Shown: one piece after another, positions 47,561 to 59,814 of the stretch
Numbering within the stretch: position 1 is the stretch's first letter
Layout of the letters: each line of letters starts with the position of its first letter
NCBI GenBank assembly: GCA_037043455.1
Contig: JAWPHD010000242.1
Span: 1-64,000 of the forward strand
From: Cyrtodaria siliqua
Taxonomy: Eukaryota; Mollusca; Bivalvia; Adapedonta; Hiatellidae
Length of the DNA: 64,000 nucleotides
Reading direction: 5' to 3'
Translations under genes and position numbers: made by a program
The notes under the pieces: model-generated
Databases searched by the model: none
Seen by the model: the letters and a program-made list of their open reading frames with translations, nothing else
Told to the model about the DNA's origin: nothing

Positions 47561-48330
47561 AGGAGATATAGGAGCCTATAGAAACCACAGCGTCCAAACG
47601 CAGTGACATCGAACATCCGCCCTGTACTACAAACAAGGAGAAATAGTTAGTTAATTATACAATGAAAAAGACAAAATACAACGTAAAGGGTGGTTAATAC
47701 AGGGTTACCGACTTGGAACGGTCAGTAGGCAATAACGCCTACAGGTTAGATTGAATCGATTTATGTTTACACAATCCTCGCTATTATCCTGTCTTCAGCG
47801 CCCAAATAGAAAAGATAGTGTAAACAAAACTAAATCGCATCAAGAGGAATTCTCTAACAATAAAGTCCACATCATGAGAAACTAACAAAACAAACAAATC
47901 AAAAAGCAATAAGATGTTGTAATTAAAAGCTATATATAATACAAAATAAGAAACATCTGAGGATGTATCAAGAATTGTCCTGAACAACCACAGCAGCTGC
48001 AGCCAAAGAAAAAAACAATCTAGGGTACGACCAAAAAACCCGAGGGATGAAAGCTCTCGCACCTACCTCCCTTGGTCGGGGTTTCAGTAGGTGCAATCAT
48101 AGAGTCCTAAGAGGTTGTCCAGTCATCGCACACGGGAAAAGTGAAGCGTAGTGACTGAACAACCACAGCAGCTGCAGCCAAAGAAAAAAACAATCTAGGG
48201 TACGACCAAACAACCCGAAGGACGAAAGCTCACGCACCTACCTCCCTTGGTCGGGGTTTCAGTAGGTGCAATCATAGAGTCCTAAGAGGTTGTCCAGTTA
48301 TCGCACACGGGAAAAGTGAAGCGTAGTGAC
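47560..48330 (-). mobile_element. 3' region of reverse transcriptase copy B, with a 175-bp tandem duplication
   Basis: Non-coding continuation of copy B. Two head-to-tail copies of a 175-bp block, 47981-48155 and 48156-48330, differ at only a few bases (for example CCCGAGGGATG against CCCGAAGGACG). The distal part carries GGTTACCGACTTGGAACGG, shared with the fragments at 51270-51560 and 54300-54350, and the 47577-47690 end shared with 19477-19580. Confidence 0.85.
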
Positions 48331-49800
48331 TGACTGTGGAGGGGTCAATCACTAAACATGCAGTGCGTTGTAATACTAAAGGGTCGTTTCCTTTTCTGAC
48401 GAACTTCCCGATTAATATTGTAAAGTGGTCAGGAAACTCGCCAGATTCCTTAAACTTTCTAAGTTTATAGACCATAAAATGAGGGTTGTGATATTTCTAG
48501 TCGCAGAAGAAATGTAAGGTTGGTGTTATACTTTCGTTGCGGCGGTAGAATTTTGAGAAAGATCTACGTAGCTTGTGATACCGAAAACCTTCTGAAGAAG
48601 TTTACTAGTTAAAACTTGATTAGTCTATAACATTATTACAAGCTCTAGCAAAACGAATTAGCTGGGATATATAAACTCCGTATGATGTAGCTTGAGGTAC
48701 ATCTCCATCCAGGTTTGAGGATAGTTAACGATGTTAAAGTTGAAGAAATCTCTCTTATCATAGATTTTAGTATCATGTTTGAAATCATTAGAAATTGAGA
48801 GATCAAGATCGAAGAATGCAGCTTCAGAATCCGAACTGTTGGCTTTAATCAACGTGAGCTCTGGTGGATAATGTTAGTAACTATATGAGCAAAGAAGGGA
48901 TTATCAATATTGAGTATGTCATCTAGATACCGACATGAATTATTAAACTTCACTCTGGCTAGCAGGTGACAAACTCAACATAAAATCTCTTTCATAGCAG
49001 TACAAACATAATTCTGCGACAAGTGGTACACAGTTAATAGCCATAAGAATACCAACAACCTGGTAGTAAACAATTTTGCTGTATCGTATAAAGATGTTAT
49101 CTAAAAGGAAAGATAACGCTCTACAAGCATCAACACAAGTCCACAAATTGTAATTATCAATAGGGCCGTTTGTAAAGAAAGCCCTGATTTTATTACAAGC
49201 TAGAAAAGTTGTACCTTCTCTAGCAAATGCCTTCTGAATAAGCTGAAACAGTGTATCTTTGATTAGGTTATGTGGTAGAGTAATATATAGTGTGGAAAAG
49301 TCGTAGGTGCTTAGCGAAGAGGCATGAAAATGCTTACACCGTAGTTTATCAAGGACATCTCCAGAGTTGTTGATAGACCAAAACAGATTGATTTTGAGTA
49401 TTCAAAAGCCTTTCCGCAATACTTAATAATAATTCTGTAAGTGGGAAGTCAATAGTTTTGATATATTGTTCGTGGTACATGAACTTGAATCAATAAAACG
49501 TGCTTTGTATGAAATTTTGTGGAGTTTGGATATCCAGTACCTTGCAGGGAGCCTCGTCTGCTTACTATTTACAGTAACCTTTATAGTCTCCATAAAGGTC
49601 AATTGCTGGGAAACAATGTCCTTCTCCAGCAAAGGTGTAGCTAGATAGTAAGCAGAAGTGCTCGCTAGCTCTGCATTCAAAGTATTGATATGATGTAATC
49701 GTTGGACAATAATTATATTGTTGCAAGCTTGGACTGCAGGAACTAGAACAAATTTAGTATGCAGAATGAGATTCTGAATACCCTTCTTAAGGTGTCGTAA
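48272..49800 (-). pseudogene. Decayed reverse transcriptase, tentative Penelope-like element, copy B
   Basis: Fuller than copy A. From the 5' end: LILHTKFVLVPAVQACNNII (about 49780), then LPARYWISKLHKISYKARFI and NISKLLTSHLQNYY (49423-49680). A damaged stretch covers 49150-49420. Next come MWTCVDACRALSFLLDNIFI and INCVPLVAELCLYCYERDFM, in place of the usual GIPMGTN block. After a stop at 48943 and a frame change comes the catalytic box RYLDDILNIDNPFF near 48930. DSEAAFFDLDLSISN and TKIYDKRDFFNFNIVNYP follow (48658-48852), then YKLRKFKE and LQRTACLVIDPSTV (48272-48475). Several stops and frameshifts make it dead, but both palm blocks are readable. Its last codons overlap the duplicated block. 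Confidence 0.8.
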
Positions 49801-49829
49801 ATTGTAAGTCTATAAATAGATATTTATTC

Positions 49830-50820
49830 ACTATAATGCTGTTATTAGAAATATCCCGTGAAAATATCTAAGAAGTGTTGAAGATGGAAAATTCCCTGAA
49901 TCTGAAATAGTTAAAGGCAGAAAATGTTATTTGTCTAGCAATGTCACCGGACCTCAAGTTGCCCCAATGCTTGGAAGTCAGTTTATATAATACACATGAT
50001 ATACGAATAATACTATATACATGATATATGAATAATACTGGAATCCGAAACAAGTTAAATATTTAGAAACGGTTCAGTATATGAAAGAATCGCTTCAAAT
50101 GGATGTTTTGGAAACGCAGCCTACATCCTATTAGATGCATCTAATAAAGTAATCGCATTGGGAATGAACTAACATCGGACATTATGGTTATCTTTGACAG
50201 TGTGCAATGTTACTTATGAACACTCTGACAGTGTGCAATTACTTATGAACATTCAGAGTCGAATAAACAAATGGTTAACAATCAATCTTTGGATTGCGAC
50301 AATAGGCGTCGGTTTTGGTGCAGTCGTTTGTTCAAATGATGGATTGCTGGACGTCAGCGTATGTCGGGATTTTGGCCAGAGGCATACAGTAACCGCTGAC
50401 TCGAAGGGACAATTTAACGAAAACAACAATTATATTATTACGAACAACTGAGTATTGCTCTATGGAAAATGCACTGTGCGCTTCAGTTATAATCGACATG
50501 GAATCAATTATAGACTCCACACATGGGTGATGCATTTGGAGCATTCAACAGATCTCTCAGATTAGTTGTTTATGATTTATTAGTAGTTAACAATATTTCA
50601 AATAAGATACTTAGAACGTGGTAGAACATGTCGTAAATTGAAGACAAATTTAATTTTACGACCATCTGCTTTCAGGTTTGTTTTTGCGTTCTTTTATAAC
50701 TGTTTATTATATTATTTTTATTACATTTTGATCGGTGAAAGATAGGGATTTCTCAGTGAAAGAATATTCATAATCGCTAAATATTAATAACTTCGAACAA
50801 AAAAATAACTAACTGTGACG
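49830..50820. other. No recognised gene; short tandem pair
   Basis: A short direct repeat, GACAGTGTGCAATGTTACTT and a near copy, lies at 50196-50250. The 85- and 70-codon frames on opposite strands at 50194-50544 overlap and show no motif. Confidence 0.45.
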
Positions 50821-50826
50821 TTGAGT

Positions 50827-50844
50827 GATGACGTCGACGTCATC
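50827..50844. repeat. Perfect 18-bp palindrome with two TGACGTC boxes
   Basis: GATGACGTCGACGTCATC reads the same on both strands. It contains TGACGTC and GACGTCA, the core of CRE-type sites, but no gene is nearby, so a regulatory role is not supported. Confidence 0.7.
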
Positions 50845-50926
50845 CGCCGAAAATGTTCAATAAAACGAATTATTCCGGTTAAAATCATGCACTAAATGAT
50901 TTAAAATGTAAAAAATAGATTGTATA

Positions 50927-51068
50927 ACTGCTGTGTTCGATTATAGGGAATTCCTTCACTCGATGGTAGGCGTTTTTGTTTTTCACTTACTCGCATACGC
51001 TCGTTTGTGAAAAGAACCACACGCCTACCATCTCGTGAAGGATTTACATATAATCGATCCCAGCAGTT
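50927..51068. repeat. Fold-back of about 140 bp
   Basis: Left arm 50927-50973 (AACTGCTGTGTTCGATTATA start, then CGATGGTAGGCGT) pairs with the right arm ending TATAATCGATCCCAGCAGTT, with ACGCCTACCATC inside. Pairing weakens outward but continues a little, with TAGATT/AATCTA beyond. Confidence 0.8.
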
Positions 51069-51269
51069 AACAATAAATAATCTATGTATAAATGTCGAAA
51101 TGGTATATTACTTGTATGTTATTATAACATGATATTTCTGGTGAGTTATATGTAACATACACCTTATTATCAATGCTTAGTTGTTAATACACAGTTATCA
51201 CAAAGGTTGTTACCTGTAATTCTCCCTTCATAGACAATAAGTGGTATGATATGAACTTAAATTACAAAA

Positions 51270-51660
51270 ATGGTCTTATAGAAACCAGAGCAATCAAAGG
51301 CGATTGTCCGTACTGCACCAAAAACGTAAATAAAAGAGCGTATTTAAAATGCCAGTGAAAAGGACAATACGTTACATAAAGAGTGATGAAGACAGGGTTA
51401 CCGACTTGGAATGGTCATTAGGCAATAAGGCCTATAAATTAATTATGTGTAAACAACCTCGCTATTATCCTGTCCTCAACTCCCAAATTGACAAAACAGT
51501 GTTAGTAAAAGTACATCCCATCAAGAGAAAATCTCTAACAATAAAGTACGCATCGAGAAAATTAGAAACATCTCCGGATGTATCCAGAAATGTACTGAAA
51601 TATATGTTGTCTGTATGCAATGGATACGCGAGTTCAGTAAGAACTTCGAGTTTGACACAG
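51270..51660 (-). mobile_element. 3' fragment of the Penelope-like family
   Basis: Diverged copy of 47577-47910: ACAGGGTTACCGACTTGGAA, then AACCTCGCTATTATCCTGTC and CTCTAACAATAAAGTACGCA. The plus-strand 106-codon frame at 51349-51669 runs antisense through this non-coding repeat and is not a gene. Confidence 0.75.
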
Positions 51661-51669
51661 TCATTATAA

Positions 51670-54155
51670 ATAAGTTTACGAAATTACGCTGGAATTTACA
51701 AGAAGTCCATAATGTTGGCCCCTTCAGTCTAGACAGTTTCTAGTTATCTGACAAGACGTTTACGTTTACTGATAAATCCCTGCTGTACTATCCAGTTCAC
51801 GGAGCTCATACAATTAAATGCATAAGTGATGGGTTCCGGGTACGTCACCCAACAGTCGTTCGTTGATATTCCTGTTCGGGAAACACCACCGTCCTGTTCA
51901 AATTTAATGAACTATATTACGGTATGTCAGTTAAGAGGAATGGGCGTATGTTGAAGGTAGTATATTAAGATGGAGATTTTATTCATAAATCAATAGGCAC
52001 TTGAGATACTACAAATGCATATATACATAGAACATATGACATAGCAATAAACATATTTACTACATAAACATTATTCTGTTATAAAGGTAATATTATATTA
52101 TTTGTATTCCTAATTAATAGAAATAACGGAGAAGGTGATACTATTGTGATGTTACAAAGTATTGCAAAACATTTCGAATATAATTAATATAACAATCCCA
52201 AAGTGGTAGTGCCCCACAAATGCAGCAGGATTGGTGATGTGGTCTGTCCATACCTAAGGCGCTCACTGCATCCGTACGGCATCGCCACCTGGGTAATTAA
52301 CGGCTGTAAATAGTTTTTATGTTAGCTATATTTGCAAACTAATGACACCATTCAAAATAGGTTTAATATAAAAACAACTGTAGTTATAACACTTTAAAGT
52401 TGGAAATGTAATTACCTACATATTTACAATTATATACGACTTAAATAACATGCATATATGATAACCATATATAAAACAATGTTACATTAATTGAATGTCA
52501 AATATGGGTTAAGAAGATTTTCAATATATGGACAAATAATCTGTTTCTTTAATTCAAAACATTTGAACATATACATTCTTAAATTTCTGATGACATTTTC
52601 ATTTTCGCTATTAAATAGATGTTTTAGCTTAAACATACTTGGTCTTGTCCAGAAATACTTTTTATGTGTATTTTACGTATGTCATTGCAATTCTAAATTT
52701 TTGAATATTGACACATTGAAGAAAGAACTGGTAGTCAAAAAATATTATTTCTCTGACAAATAACTCTCTGGATGAATTTCTACCCGTTCAGCTGAAAATC
52801 ATTATCATAAAAGCGTTGCTTAAAAGTATAAGGGACAGTTTCAACATTTCCTACGCAAGTACCTATATGTAGTGATGAACGTTGCTCAAGTAAATGACCT
52901 GAAATGTGTCGAATCAATAATTATCTAGGTTGTGCAGACTTTCGCAGGTTTCTTTGGCAATATAATCATATTAATAATAAACAGAATGTATTCACTACCG
53001 AATGGGTAATAATTCAGAGTTAATGACTCATCATTACACTTCCAGAGCTTTCTTAAGAAATGCATCAGTTGTATATATTTTGAGGAAAACATATATATAA
53101 TTGTTGTTTGGTAAAATGTGAAATATTGTAGCTGAGTATGATCATTATTTACGTGCCTCCATTTTATTTCAAATCGTGTTTGCTTTTAAATATTAATAGT
53201 TTGAAAACTTGACTTTATGCAGATTATGCGGCATGTCATCAATAATACTGCATCTATTACTCTGCTTTTTAGCTTATATAAGCTCAACTATATTAACAGC
53301 ATTACGCTTATGTGTTGGTACTTGAATGATTCTTATTTTGATAGTGATTATATAGATGATTAATATGTTTCATTATTGCTTTTGGGATGTTGTATATTTG
53401 TCAAATCGTCATCTTGCTTCCAAAGTGTCTGCTAATAACTGCAATTTACTAACTGCAATTTTGACAAATTATGACATAGCCTGTACGGAAAACTGGAATT
53501 ATTTCAACATTGATTTTTATTTTTATTGACACGCGATATTTTCATATCTTCGTGTTATATCCCATCCAAAACATATTTAAGAGAATACTAATGGGTATGC
53601 AAGGGATAGGCGAGTTCAGTAAGAACTTTGAATTTTAAACCACGAGACTATGCAATTTTACTATTAAATATTTACTGTGGAATTAAATAAATAAGACTTT
53701 TGACTTTTGAAAATTACTTTAATTAATTTATAAATCGCAATGTTCTTAGATCTAATTTTGTCTTAGCTTCAATGCACAAACATTTAAGGACTATTAGGCC
53801 GCTATCTTAAAAAAACATATCCAAACTAGATAGGGTATGTTCAAGTGAAATTTTCAAGCAAATGCATATTTTAGGCATGAACAATGTCAACCATAGTGTA
53901 CATGACAACAATTCAACACTATTGATGTGAACATAATATCAGTAGGAATACGTATATTGCAGAAAATGTGCCTTTTATATCCGAAATGTTTGGTATAATT
54001 TTACTCAAATTTGTTTTGCTGTTACGTGAAATAAATTGGCACTTACAATGGTCACATTATCCGGATATATCTCGATTAAAACGGATTTAGAAATATTCAT
54101 CGATAAATGAGAAAACATATCTTCACACGTGCTTTAGCGATGATGAAAATAAATC
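51670..54155. other. No recognised gene; dispersed repeat at 53485-53660
   Basis: 53485-53660 is related to 47300-47480, and its GGCGAGTTCAGTAAGAACTT segment also matches 51626-51650. The 90-codon frame 52491-52763 is AT-rich and shows no motif. Confidence 0.45.
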
Positions 54156-54159
54156 TTAA

Positions 54160-54783
54160 TTCACGATAAAGAAATATAAAAAGATCGGACAGGGAAAGTA
54201 GCATTCAAGGAGGACAGTCAACCACAAAACACAGAAACAAACACGCAAACAGACAAACAAGAAGGCAAAAGTAATAATAAATGCAAACGACATCACAAAC
54301 ACAAAAGGGTTGACAATAGGGCTACCGCCTTGAAACGGTCAGTGGCAAAGTAGGCCACTGGGGGTTTAAACCGGTTCTAGGGTGCACCAAACCTCACACT
54401 TACCCTACTGTCATCCCATTGAAAAAGGACAGTGTAAATAAAGAAATCCCCGCCATGATCTAATCTCTAACCAACAAGACAGCATTAATAGGCAATGTAA
54501 GTAAAACACAAATATGCTCGTGTAAATATAATACCAAAAAAATATAGCCTAGAAAGTCACAATGAAGGTACGCAATGAATTGGCAGAAGCCAGAGCAACA
54601 AGAGAATAAACCATTAAGGGCACGACAAGAAAGATCATAGACAAACATCACACGCCACCGTCCCAATGGGCTTTAGGTAGGCGTCATCATAGGGTCCACA
54701 GCCTGTCCGGTCATCGTACAATTAAAGAGTAAAGCATAATGGCGAACTGTAAAAGGGTCCACCACCAAACATGCAGTACGTTG
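54160..54783 (-). mobile_element. 5'-truncated Penelope-like copy: intact C-terminus and 3' region
   Basis: On the minus strand it opens within the last codons of the reverse transcriptase. 37 codons read without a stop from QRTACLVVDPFTVRHYALL to a TAA at about 54673, so this copy is less decayed than A or B. About 510 bp of 3' non-coding sequence follow, ending near GATCTTTTTATATTTCTTTA. It serves as the unbroken reference for the copy split by the 4.27-kb element: the site is at about 54390-54425. Truncation at the 5' end fits target-primed reverse transcription. Confidence 0.85.
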
Positions 54784-55316
54784 ATAAACTCACAAATACA
54801 TATGTTTAATACATACTCATTACCCCGAAACGTATGCAGAAAAATCGCCGACGTCAACGACTTAGAATGGCGTTTTTTCCTTCCATCTTTAAATCTCCAT
54901 AACTTCTAAAACACTTGAGCGATTGCAATAAACTACAACTCATTACCTTAGTTAAGTTATTTCCAATCCAGTGATATAACGTTCATTAATTAAATCCTTA
55001 ACCGAAAAAGGGCATATCAAAGCTGCTGATCTAGGTGGCTTATTATAAAGAACATACATTTAAACTGTCTAAATCTGAATAAACATAGTTCTACATATTC
55101 AGTTGCAGAAGTAAAAAAAGGAAAGTTTACTGATGATCAGTATATATCTACGCATAAGCAACAGTTACAAAATACATTTATATCAATGGCGACAGAGCAT
55201 CAAATATAATTCTAAACACGTATACAGGAAACGACTATATACAAACTATCTAACAGTGCGGTTTATGGATATCTAACCAAAATATGAGTATACTAAATAA
55301 TATACTAGATGTTACA
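54784..55316. other. No recognised feature
   Basis: AT-rich, no motif seen. Confidence 0.5.
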
Positions 55317-55330
55317 GTATTATTATTATT

Positions 55331-55365
<35 letters not shown>

Positions 55366-55375
55366 TAATAATAAT
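55317..55375. repeat. (ATT)n(AAT)n microsatellite
   Basis: TATTATTATTATTATTAATA followed by (AATAAT)n. The two halves are complementary and can fold back. Confidence 0.92.
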
Positions 55376-55499
55376 ATGATAGAGTAATAACAATAAAAAC
55401 TGTTTTGTAAACATCGTTTCAGATAATTGTATAGCATGTTTATGTCTTTATACAAAAAAAAATAATTAAAGTTAAAAAGTTTTTAGACTAATTTCATAT

Positions 55500-55620
55500 T
55501 TCTGCAGCCCTACCGAAACGAAATGTAGAGCGCATTTTGTCAGTGTTATACATGTTTTGACCAAAGACGCATCGTTCTACCGAAACGAAATGTAGCGCTG
55601 TGTTTGGTCATCTTTATTTA
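55500..55620 (-). repeat. LINE 3' non-coding region with a direct repeat
   Basis: CTACCGAAACGAAATGTAG occurs at 55508 and 55577, each followed by a GCG-TTTGTCA or TTTGGTCAT context. It lies directly 3' of the LINE reading frame that ends at 55639. Confidence 0.6.
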
Positions 55621-57905
55621 AATGTCTTAAGGAAGTTATTATAATCTTACATTCTTTATAATTTTATCCATGAATAAACTAAGTTTTTTTTGTTCCGCAT
55701 ACTTTTCAACTGATAATAATGATGTGAATTTCAGAATATTAGGGCGATTATAATAGAATTTATTTATATATTTCTTCCTCATTTCACTAAATTCAGGACA
55801 AATTAAAAGATAATGAAATTCATAACCTATATCATTGCAATTTACACATTTTCTTCCGTTTACGGGTACCCCTCTCCACCTCCCTACGTCAATAGCCAAG
55901 CGATGATTTCTAGTTATAAAAGCCATAAATCGTTTGCATAAAACGTCAGGCAATAGTTTTGTATAGTTACTTTGTCTAAAATCTGTGTTTAACAGTTTAT
56001 ACATATCAGTGTCTGATGTTCTATCAATTTCGGCCCTCCATTTTTGAAAAAAATATCTTTTAACCTTTGATAAAAAGACTTAATCATCCACTTTGAATTT
56101 GCCAACATCTGGCTATCCCAGATTCCCGAATAACCAGAAGAACATAGAATGTCTTTCAAATTGTCCATCCATGCTGATTTTACTTTTCTAGATATATGCA
56201 AATTGTGTAATAGCGAATACACCAGGGATGATAGCTTATAACTCTCATTTCTATTAATATTTTCTATTAGTTTAGACCAATAAGCAATAATTTTGCTTTT
56301 TATGTCTATAGATAAAGGACGAATTCCAGTCTCTCCATATACCATATAAGAAGGAGTTGATTTCTTAAGATTAAAAATGAATTTTAAAAATATAAGCTGC
56401 ACTCTTTCTATTACGTCAATATTACCAACACCCCAAATTTCGCTACTGTATAGTAATATTGGTTTCACGGTATTTCAAAAAGATCAATTTGTATTTCAAA
56501 AGGAAGCGATAGTAATTTAATTGTTCGTAGTAAAGAAAACAGAGCTTTGTTTGATTGTTCTGCTATTTATTTTTTGGTCTTACTGAATGCCCCACTTTTT
56601 GAAAAATATATTCCTAGATACTTATATTCTTGGACAATATCTATTTTATCATTTCCAATTTTGAAATTTACATTTTGCGATGGGTTTCCTTTGCTAAAAA
56701 CTATAATTTTAGTCTTGCTTACATTTAATGAAAGTTTCCATGTATCACACTATTCTCTAAAACAATCAAGTGCTATTTGCAAATCTAATTCATTGTCACT
56801 AAAAATAACAGTATCATCAGCATAAAGTAAAATAAATAACTTAAGATAAATGTGTACATTGTTAATTATTGTTTCATTAATAATACCAGAAACGTCATTC
56901 CTACTTAAATATTCTTCTAAATCATTTAGAAAAATAGAAAATAGAAACGGTGACAAATTTTCGCCCTGTCGTTCGCCATTTAAACAGCTGAAAAATGGTG
57001 AACAACCTTCCTCTGTAACAACTTTGGACTTTATACTATCATACATATTATGAATAATATTAAAACACTTCCCATTTATATTTTCAATTTTCATTTTTTT
57101 CCAAAGACCAAATCTCCAAACGGAGTCAAAGGCTTGCATAAAATCTATAAAGCAACAATAAAGTTTCTTTTTATCTGACTGGACAATATCTATGAGACTT
57201 TTAAGTACAAACAGATTATCAATGGTAGAATGATGTTTCCTAAATCCAGCTTGGGTAGATTTTATCATGTTATACTTTTCTGCATATGTTTTCAGTCTAT
57301 TATTAATTATACATGTAAACAATTTCCCAAAACAACTTAACAACGATATTGGTCTATAATTTTCTGGTAGTTTTGGGTCACCTTTATTTTTGAATATTGG
57401 TTTAATTAGTCCAATCGTCCAGCTTTCTGGTAAAATTCCTTCGTTAAAAACAATGTTGAATAATTTTGTATATATAGGCAGCATTACATTGACCGAATAT
57501 TTAATTTGTTCATTAACAATGTAATCAATACCTGGCGATTTGTTATTACAGCAGATACTATTTCTACTTCAGATATTGCTTGGTTGATTTCATCATTAAG
57601 AGAATCAATAATACTTTCATTATTAAAATTCATATCGTCTTCTGAACTATTTTCGGAAGGATTTTCATTTACTTGCTTAAATTTCTATATAATTCGCCTA
57701 ATGGAGCACATGTTTTTGGACAGGTTTTAGTGGATTTTATTATCTTCCAGTACTGTTTAGGATTTGCATTTCGTAGCGATTTTAGTTGTATAACCTTTTC
57801 ATTGTTACATTGTTTGAAAGAGACATTTAATGTCTTTTTATATTGTTTACTGACATCTTTTAACAATTGTTTATAAAACGGGGTATAAAATCACGTAATT
57901 TATCC
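55620..57905 (-). pseudogene. 5'-truncated LINE ORF2: reverse transcriptase and C-terminal domain
   Basis: Starts before the reverse transcriptase (YTPFYKQLLKDVSKQYKKTL near 57890). After a one-base frameshift near 57530 comes NKSPGIDYIVNEQI. The long frame 57484-56750 holds WTIGLIKPIFKNKGDPKLPE, NYRPISLLSCFGKLFT, QAGFRKHHSTIDN, CCFIDFMQAFDSVW (motif A), GERQGENLSPFLFSIFLNDL (motif B) and LLYADDTVIF (motif C, catalytic Asp pair intact). A TAG at 56750 and a later stop interrupt SLNVSKTKIIVFSKGN and YKYLGIYFSKSGAFS. After a frameshift it reads LLYSSEIWGVGNIDVIERVQ (56468-55989). After another it reaches a Cys/His end, CVNC...YEFHYLLIC (56004-55639). Only about five lesions break it, making it the youngest-looking LINE here. 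No endonuclease is present. Confidence 0.88.
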
Positions 57906-57954
57906 ATCATACCCTAATTCTAATAATACCTTACATTCAAAAATAAATAGAAAG

Positions 57955-58110
57955 CGAAGATTAAAAGTCGAACAGGAAATGTAGCATTCACAAAAGGCAG
58001 AAAACCCAAATACGTCAAGGCACGTCACGTTTAACATATTTACGAACACGCTCGATTACATAGGCAGCTGTGGACAAACACGCTCGATTACATAGGCAGC
58101 TGTGGTTTTC
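57955..58110. repeat. Short Penelope-family end fragment and a 32-bp tandem pair
   Basis: GTCGAACAGGAAATGTAGCA at 57968 matches the family 3' terminus on the minus strand. Then AACACGCTCGATTACATAGG occurs at 58045 and 58077 as a 32-bp direct tandem pair. Confidence 0.6.
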
Positions 58111-58485
58111 ACAATTAATACAGTTATTATGAAAGGATTCAAATTTAGTAGATTCTTCATTTTCTAAAAGTATTGCAATTAGTACTCTTAAAATGATACT
58201 TCTGTTTGTTTAGCAAATGCAAATATTTTTTTCAGTTTTTACCTGAGTAAGGTTTGCAACTGGAGACGTAAAATGGAAATGACATGCGAGTATTGATTTG
58301 ATATAAAAACATGAACTTCAACTCGTTTTTACTGACTAATCAGTTTTAAAGCGAAAATGAGGTAAAAATTAGTTGTATTGGTATTGTCACTCACGTAGTT
58401 AGAACATTGACCAGAAATAAGTTCATGTTCATGTAAAGACTTTATGAACTAGTTTCGTTCAATACATGTATTAAATAAATTATAT
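58111..58485. other. No recognised feature
   Basis: AT-rich, no motif seen. Confidence 0.5.
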
Positions 58486-58552
58486 ATAACATAACATAAC
58501 ATAACATAACATAACATAACATAACATAACATAACATAACATAACATAACTT
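58486..58552 (-). repeat. (GTTAT)n tail of a LINE
   Basis: On the minus strand, GCTGAATAAA is followed by about 13 copies of GTTAT. The microsatellite directly after an AATAAA signal at the 3' end of a LINE is best read as its replicated tail. Confidence 0.85.
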
Positions 58553-59402
58553 TATTCAGCATTAAATCACAATACAATAGCTTATAGCCTACATATAAAT
58601 CTGAAAATACTAAAGTCTGTCTCTCCCTTTCATGGTGACATATCCGTCATCAATATATAATACGTTTTACTTGGAGGAAAGTAAATATGTATGTTTTATA
58701 TTAACAAGTTCATTAAATAGCATTAGCCATAGATGTGGATCACTCACACTCACATGTGTATCACTCACACTCACATATATCAAGTTCACCCACTTTCGTG
58801 ATACATGCATATCTACATTAATTATTTTGACTGCGTTTTTTAAAGGCATAATATAAATATTTATTTAATTGTTCCAAATTATTTTTAGATTGCTTTGACA
58901 TGTTGGCCATCTGCAGAAATATCTAGGCAGAAATCTTGTTCTTAGTTCAGAGTAAAACGGGCACACAAGCAGAAAATGGTACTCATTCTCAATAACTCGC
59001 ATATTGCAAAAAATGCAAACCCTTTCATTGCGTTCAATATTATTATGTCTACTTGTTTCGATAGCAAGTGCATGTGCAGATATTCTAAATTTCGTTAAAG
59101 CAATTCGGAATTTAGGAGTAGTAATTGTACTTAAATACTGTTCATAGTTAACATTAAATTTAAATCTACTATATGTCAATAGTCTGCTAGAATTATTGAT
59201 AGATCCAAACCAAGATTGCTTGTATTGCTCTAAAATTCTGAGTTTAATTTGATCGTAAGGGATATCGATCGTTAGTTGACTATGTCAAACATCCGAAAAC
59301 CCAAGGTTTTCTAATTCTCTCTTAATTGTTATATTGATATTAGAAAGAAATACTTAAAACGTTGTTATTACAAACGTCCTTCTGTTTTCAAATAGAGTTA
59401 CT

Positions 59403-59788
59403 GAAATCACATGACAAGATAGAAATAATAAAACTTTCGTTATATGTTAAAGAATCAATTATATTAAAAAACGCAATATTAACTATTGAAAGGTAGTTAC
59501 TTAGTTCAACCTCCTACTTTTATTTACTATACTACATAATAATAATAATAATAAAATGATAAATTATACCATTTGTATATATTTCACCATTGAAATCACA
59601 TGACAAAAAATAATAAAACTTCCGTTATATGTTAAAGAATCAATTGTATTAAGAAACGCTTTATTAACTATTGAAAGGTAGTTACTTAGTTCAACCTCCT
59701 ACTCTTATTTACTATACTACATAATAATAATAATAATAACAATAATAATGAAATGATTAATTATACCATTTGTATATATTTCACCATT
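59403..59788. repeat. 189-197-bp tandem pair
   Basis: GAAATCACATGACAA starts both copies and TATTTCACCATT ends both. They differ at a few bases and in the length of an internal (AAT)n tract. Confidence 0.92.
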
Positions 59789-59814
59789 TACTTGTATATA
59801 TACGTTGACATCAT

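Noticed and set aside
50827..50844. CRE-type regulatory site
   Set aside because: Only the palindrome supports it; no promoter or gene is nearby.
51349..51669. 106-codon plus-strand open frame
   Set aside because: It runs antisense through a non-coding 3' fragment of the Penelope-like family that also occurs at 47577-47910.
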